Program-made: the position numbers and the translations under genes | Shown here: positions 20,438 to 22,385 of the stretch, one piece after another | Position numbering within the stretch: the stretch's first letter is position 1 | Layout: each line of letters opens with the position of its first letter | Virus record (IMG/VR): IMGVR_UViG_3300042559_001174 | Span: 1 to 22,385 of that record | DNA length: 22,385 nt | Source of the DNA: a virus | Direction: 5' to 3' (one strand) | The notes under the pieces: generated by a model | Seen by the model: the letters and a program-made list of their open reading frames with translations, nothing else | What the model was told of the DNA's origin: nothing | Database searches by the model: none

Positions 20438-21776
20438 TATCAAACAGGCCGGCCATTACGAACTGCGTGAGTTTACGCTTCTCAACAAATCATTGAATGT
20501 TGAGCGCAATATGCTTGGTCTTGTTGGAAGTTTTAATATCCTCGAGTCCATGAACAATGGTGCAATTCGTGGCAGTGCAACTATATTCGAATCATATGAC
20601 ATTCTCAACGAGTTTCCTATTCGCGGTCAAGAGTTCATTAAAGTAACATACGCAGACTGGTTTGATAATGAAAGAACCGAATACTATTTTGTGTATGCGG
20701 TGGATAATGTATCTTATGGTGATGAAAAGAATCCAAGCTTTGTTCAGTACACTCTAAACTTTACTTCTCCTTATAAGCTTCTGTCAGAAAATACATATCT
20801 CCAAAGAGCTTATACCGAATCAATTGCCGGTACACAACTTATTAGTGATTACGCAACTGACGCTTTTGATGAGTATTATCAACGACCAGTTCAAGAACTA
20901 TTTCGCAAAAAGCTAAAGTTTTTGATTACGGAAAAAACAACGAACCGTCAAAAAATAGTTATTCCGAAGTATAGTGCAGAAGAAGCAATGAATATGTTTG
21001 TGAGAAACGCATATTCAGATGAGAATCCTCTTAATAATGGGATGACTCCTTCTCAAACATTTAGATTCTTTGAAGCAAGAGATGCGTTCTTTTTTGCTAC
21101 AAATGAATTTATGCAACAAAGGGCGATTACATCTGGAACTGATAATAGTTTAATTCAAAGACCAGTAATTGATTACAAACGCAATTATGCCGGATCAATT
21201 AGCGCCGATTCACAGTATTCTGCAATGACCGAAATACTTGATGTTAATTTTGGCACACGTGTTAACACAATTGATACGATTGCACAAGGTGGATACCGCA
21301 GAATAGTTTATGAATTCAACTTGCTTACAATGAATATTGATTCAAAGTCATATGATTACACTGAAGAAGAAAATCACGATCCAGATTTAAATCCTATTCA
21401 TGATAAACTGTTTATTCGCGAAAAGATGTCTCGCAAAAAAGAATATCACGTTTTTAGAGATTGGTCCGGGCCTGGCGTTCCAGGTGGCGAAGGAATACGG
21501 CCAGATACTCATTACTCAGATCTATACACAAAAAAGCTGGCGCATTTCTATAATCATAATATGAATACACTAAATGTAACGGTGTACGGAAGAAACGATA
21601 TTTTCGCTGGATCTTATATCAACATCACATTATATAAGCACGCATATCAAAAGACAACCGAGGAAGAAGAACGTCTCAATGGTATGTATTTAGTCGAATC
21701 AGTTAACTCTGTATTTGATGGTAATGTTTTTAAGCAGCAACTTAAATTAACACGAGGCGGTATTAAGTTATCATGA
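20430..21776 (+). CDS. gp27-type baseplate hub protein
   Basis: This 448-aa protein has the layout of hub proteins with the VgrG/gp27 fold. The first segment (GLVGSFNILESMNNGAIRGSATIFESYDILNEFPIRGQEFIKVTY) is a beta-barrel with the nested pattern of gp27. A second region carries PKYSAEEAMNMFVRNAY and QTFRFFEARDAFFFATNE. The end is a barrel with LNVTVYGRNDIFAGSYINITLYK and NGMYLVESVNSVFDGNVFKQQLKLTRGG. T4 gp27 is 391 aa and sits directly under gp5 in the hub; gp5 follows here with a 4-nt overlap (ATGA). Sequence similarity to T4 gp27 is only structural in character, so the gene symbol is left blank. Confidence 0.75.
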   Translation: MSNIKQAGHYELREFTLLNKSLNVERNMLGLVGSFNILESMNNGAIRGSATIFESYDILNEFPIRGQEFIKVTYADWFDNERTEYYFVYAVDNVSYGDEKNPSFVQYTLNFTSPYKLLSENTYLQRAYTESIAGTQLISDYATDAFDEYYQRPVQELFRKKLKFLITEKTTNRQKIVIPKYSAEEAMNMFVRNAYSDENPLNNGMTPSQTFRFFEARDAFFFATNEFMQQRAITSGTDNSLIQRPVIDYKRNYAGSISADSQYSAMTEILDVNFGTRVNTIDTIAQGGYRRIVYEFNLLTMNIDSKSYDYTEEENHDPDLNPIHDKLFIREKMSRKKEYHVFRDWSGPGVPGGEGIRPDTHYSDLYTKKLAHFYNHNMNTLNVTVYGRNDIFAGSYINITLYKHAYQKTTEEEERLNGMYLVESVNSVFDGNVFKQQLKLTRGGIKLS

Positions 21777-22385
21777 TAAGTGAAAGAGGTTTTAATCCAC
21801 ATTGGTTCATCGGAATAGTTGAACAGGTAGAAGCTGCTGGAGACGGTCGGCTTAAAGTAAGATGCTTTGGTTATCACCCTACAGATACTTCTCTTGATAC
21901 AGTAACAACAGACGACTTGCCATGGGCATATGTTGTCAATGGTAACTTCAATAGAATGTTTAACTGGCCAGAAAGAGGCACACTTGTTTTTGGATTCTTT
22001 ATGGATGGAAGAGATGCTCAACACCCATTTGTGATTGGATCAATTAGCGGAGGATTGTATACTTCTCTTCCTAGAGATGTAACCGGAGTTACTCAAGACT
22101 TTGACACAACCCCAGTAACAAATACTACATACGATCCATGCGCGGCGTATGCGGATCTAAGAAATAGCGGTCTGAGCCATAATCACGCAATTGGCGCGCT
22201 TGTAAATATTCATAGAGAATCGGGATTCAACCCAGGTGTACTGGAGGTCGGTGGAGGAGGCGGTATTGGATTGTTCCAATACACATTCCCATCGCGCAAA
22301 GAAGCATTTATTGCAGCGGTTCCAGATTGGCAAACGAATCCAACCGGACAAGTCCGTTACGCGATCAATAGTGATCCTGAAGGTG
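21773..22385 (+). CDS. 5: gp5-type baseplate hub lysozyme, 3'-truncated
   Basis: The open frame runs off the window after 204 codons. It starts MISERGFNPHWFIGIVEQV, and an OB-fold of the gp5/VgrG type follows (GRLKVRCFGYHP ... LPWAYVVNG ... GTLVFGFFMDGRDAQHPFVIGSI). From about residue 120 a lysozyme-like domain begins: YADLRNSGLSHNHAIGALVNIHRESGFNP, with the likely catalytic Glu in HRES, then GIGLFQYTFPSRKEAF. This resembles the tail-lysozyme family used by many marine and Gram-negative phages rather than the T4 gp5 lysozyme. The protein punctures and locally digests the cell wall. The ATG overlaps the stop of the hub gene (ATGA). Confidence 0.85.
   Translation, partial: MISERGFNPHWFIGIVEQVEAAGDGRLKVRCFGYHPTDTSLDTVTTDDLPWAYVVNGNFNRMFNWPERGTLVFGFFMDGRDAQHPFVIGSISGGLYTSLPRDVTGVTQDFDTTPVTNTTYDPCAAYADLRNSGLSHNHAIGALVNIHRESGFNPGVLEVGGGGGIGLFQYTFPSRKEAFIAAVPDWQTNPTGQVRYAINSDPEG

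Noticed and set aside
1-22385. CRISPR arrays, insertion sequences or tRNA genes
   Set aside because: No regularly spaced direct repeats, transposase frames with terminal repeats, or tRNA cloverleafs other than the tRNA-like part of the tmRNA were seen when reading both strands.

Overview
The window is part of a lytic, T4-like myovirus genome. The evidence is the order gp33-gp59-gp32, plus recognisable gp4, gp2, gp26, gp48, gp53, a gp27-type hub and a gp5-type hub lysozyme. GC content looks mid-range by eye, so this is not one of the very AT-rich pelagiphages. The gp32 form, the phage pstS and the CobS/CobT-like pair place it with the marine/alphaproteobacterial branch (cyanophage, pelagiphage and Sinorhizobium phiM12-like). 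A circularly permuted, two-piece tmRNA gene at about 8204-8520 points to an alphaproteobacterial host. Its tag, ANENSAPVAYALAA, resembles Rhodobacterales tags as I remember them, which is a weaker inference.

Layout. (1) 1-3412: early region with a truncated PD-(D/E)XK nuclease and many small genes: a SWIM-finger mini-protein, a pyrimidine-dimer-glycosylase-like protein, YodL-like and LPD29-like proteins, and small membrane proteins. Several share a TTGACA/TATATCT promoter followed by a conserved GTAAGCAAC leader. (2) 3413-7160: a large vWA protein with an N-terminal HEIGH metal motif (CobT-like), a MoxR/CobS-type AAA+ ATPase and a polytopic membrane protein. (3) 7191-8160: an exported SleB-type hydrolase and two small proteins. 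(4) 8169-10110: the tmRNA, a second vWA protein, a small coiled-coil protein and a small exported beta-barrel-like protein, closed by a terminator. (5) 10146-11845: pstS and a conserved protein of unknown function. (6) 11748-14333: the replication/late-transcription block gp33, gp59, gp32, and a basic membrane-anchored protein. (7) 14327-18702, minus strand: gp4, gp2, a tail-tube-like protein, gp26 with a probable -1 frameshift extension, and a tape-measure-like protein. (8) 18753-22385, plus strand: gp48, gp53, hub gp27 and gp5 (runs off the window).

Two promoter classes can be read directly. Sigma70-like early promoters lie mainly before 8200. T4-type late boxes (TATAAATA) lie before the structural and late genes, including a back-to-back pair at 18712-18743 that splits the two structural operons. 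The tmRNA promoter combines both signals. The strongest unusual signals are the phage two-piece tmRNA, the predicted frameshift in gp26, and the HEXXH-vWA/AAA+ pair.
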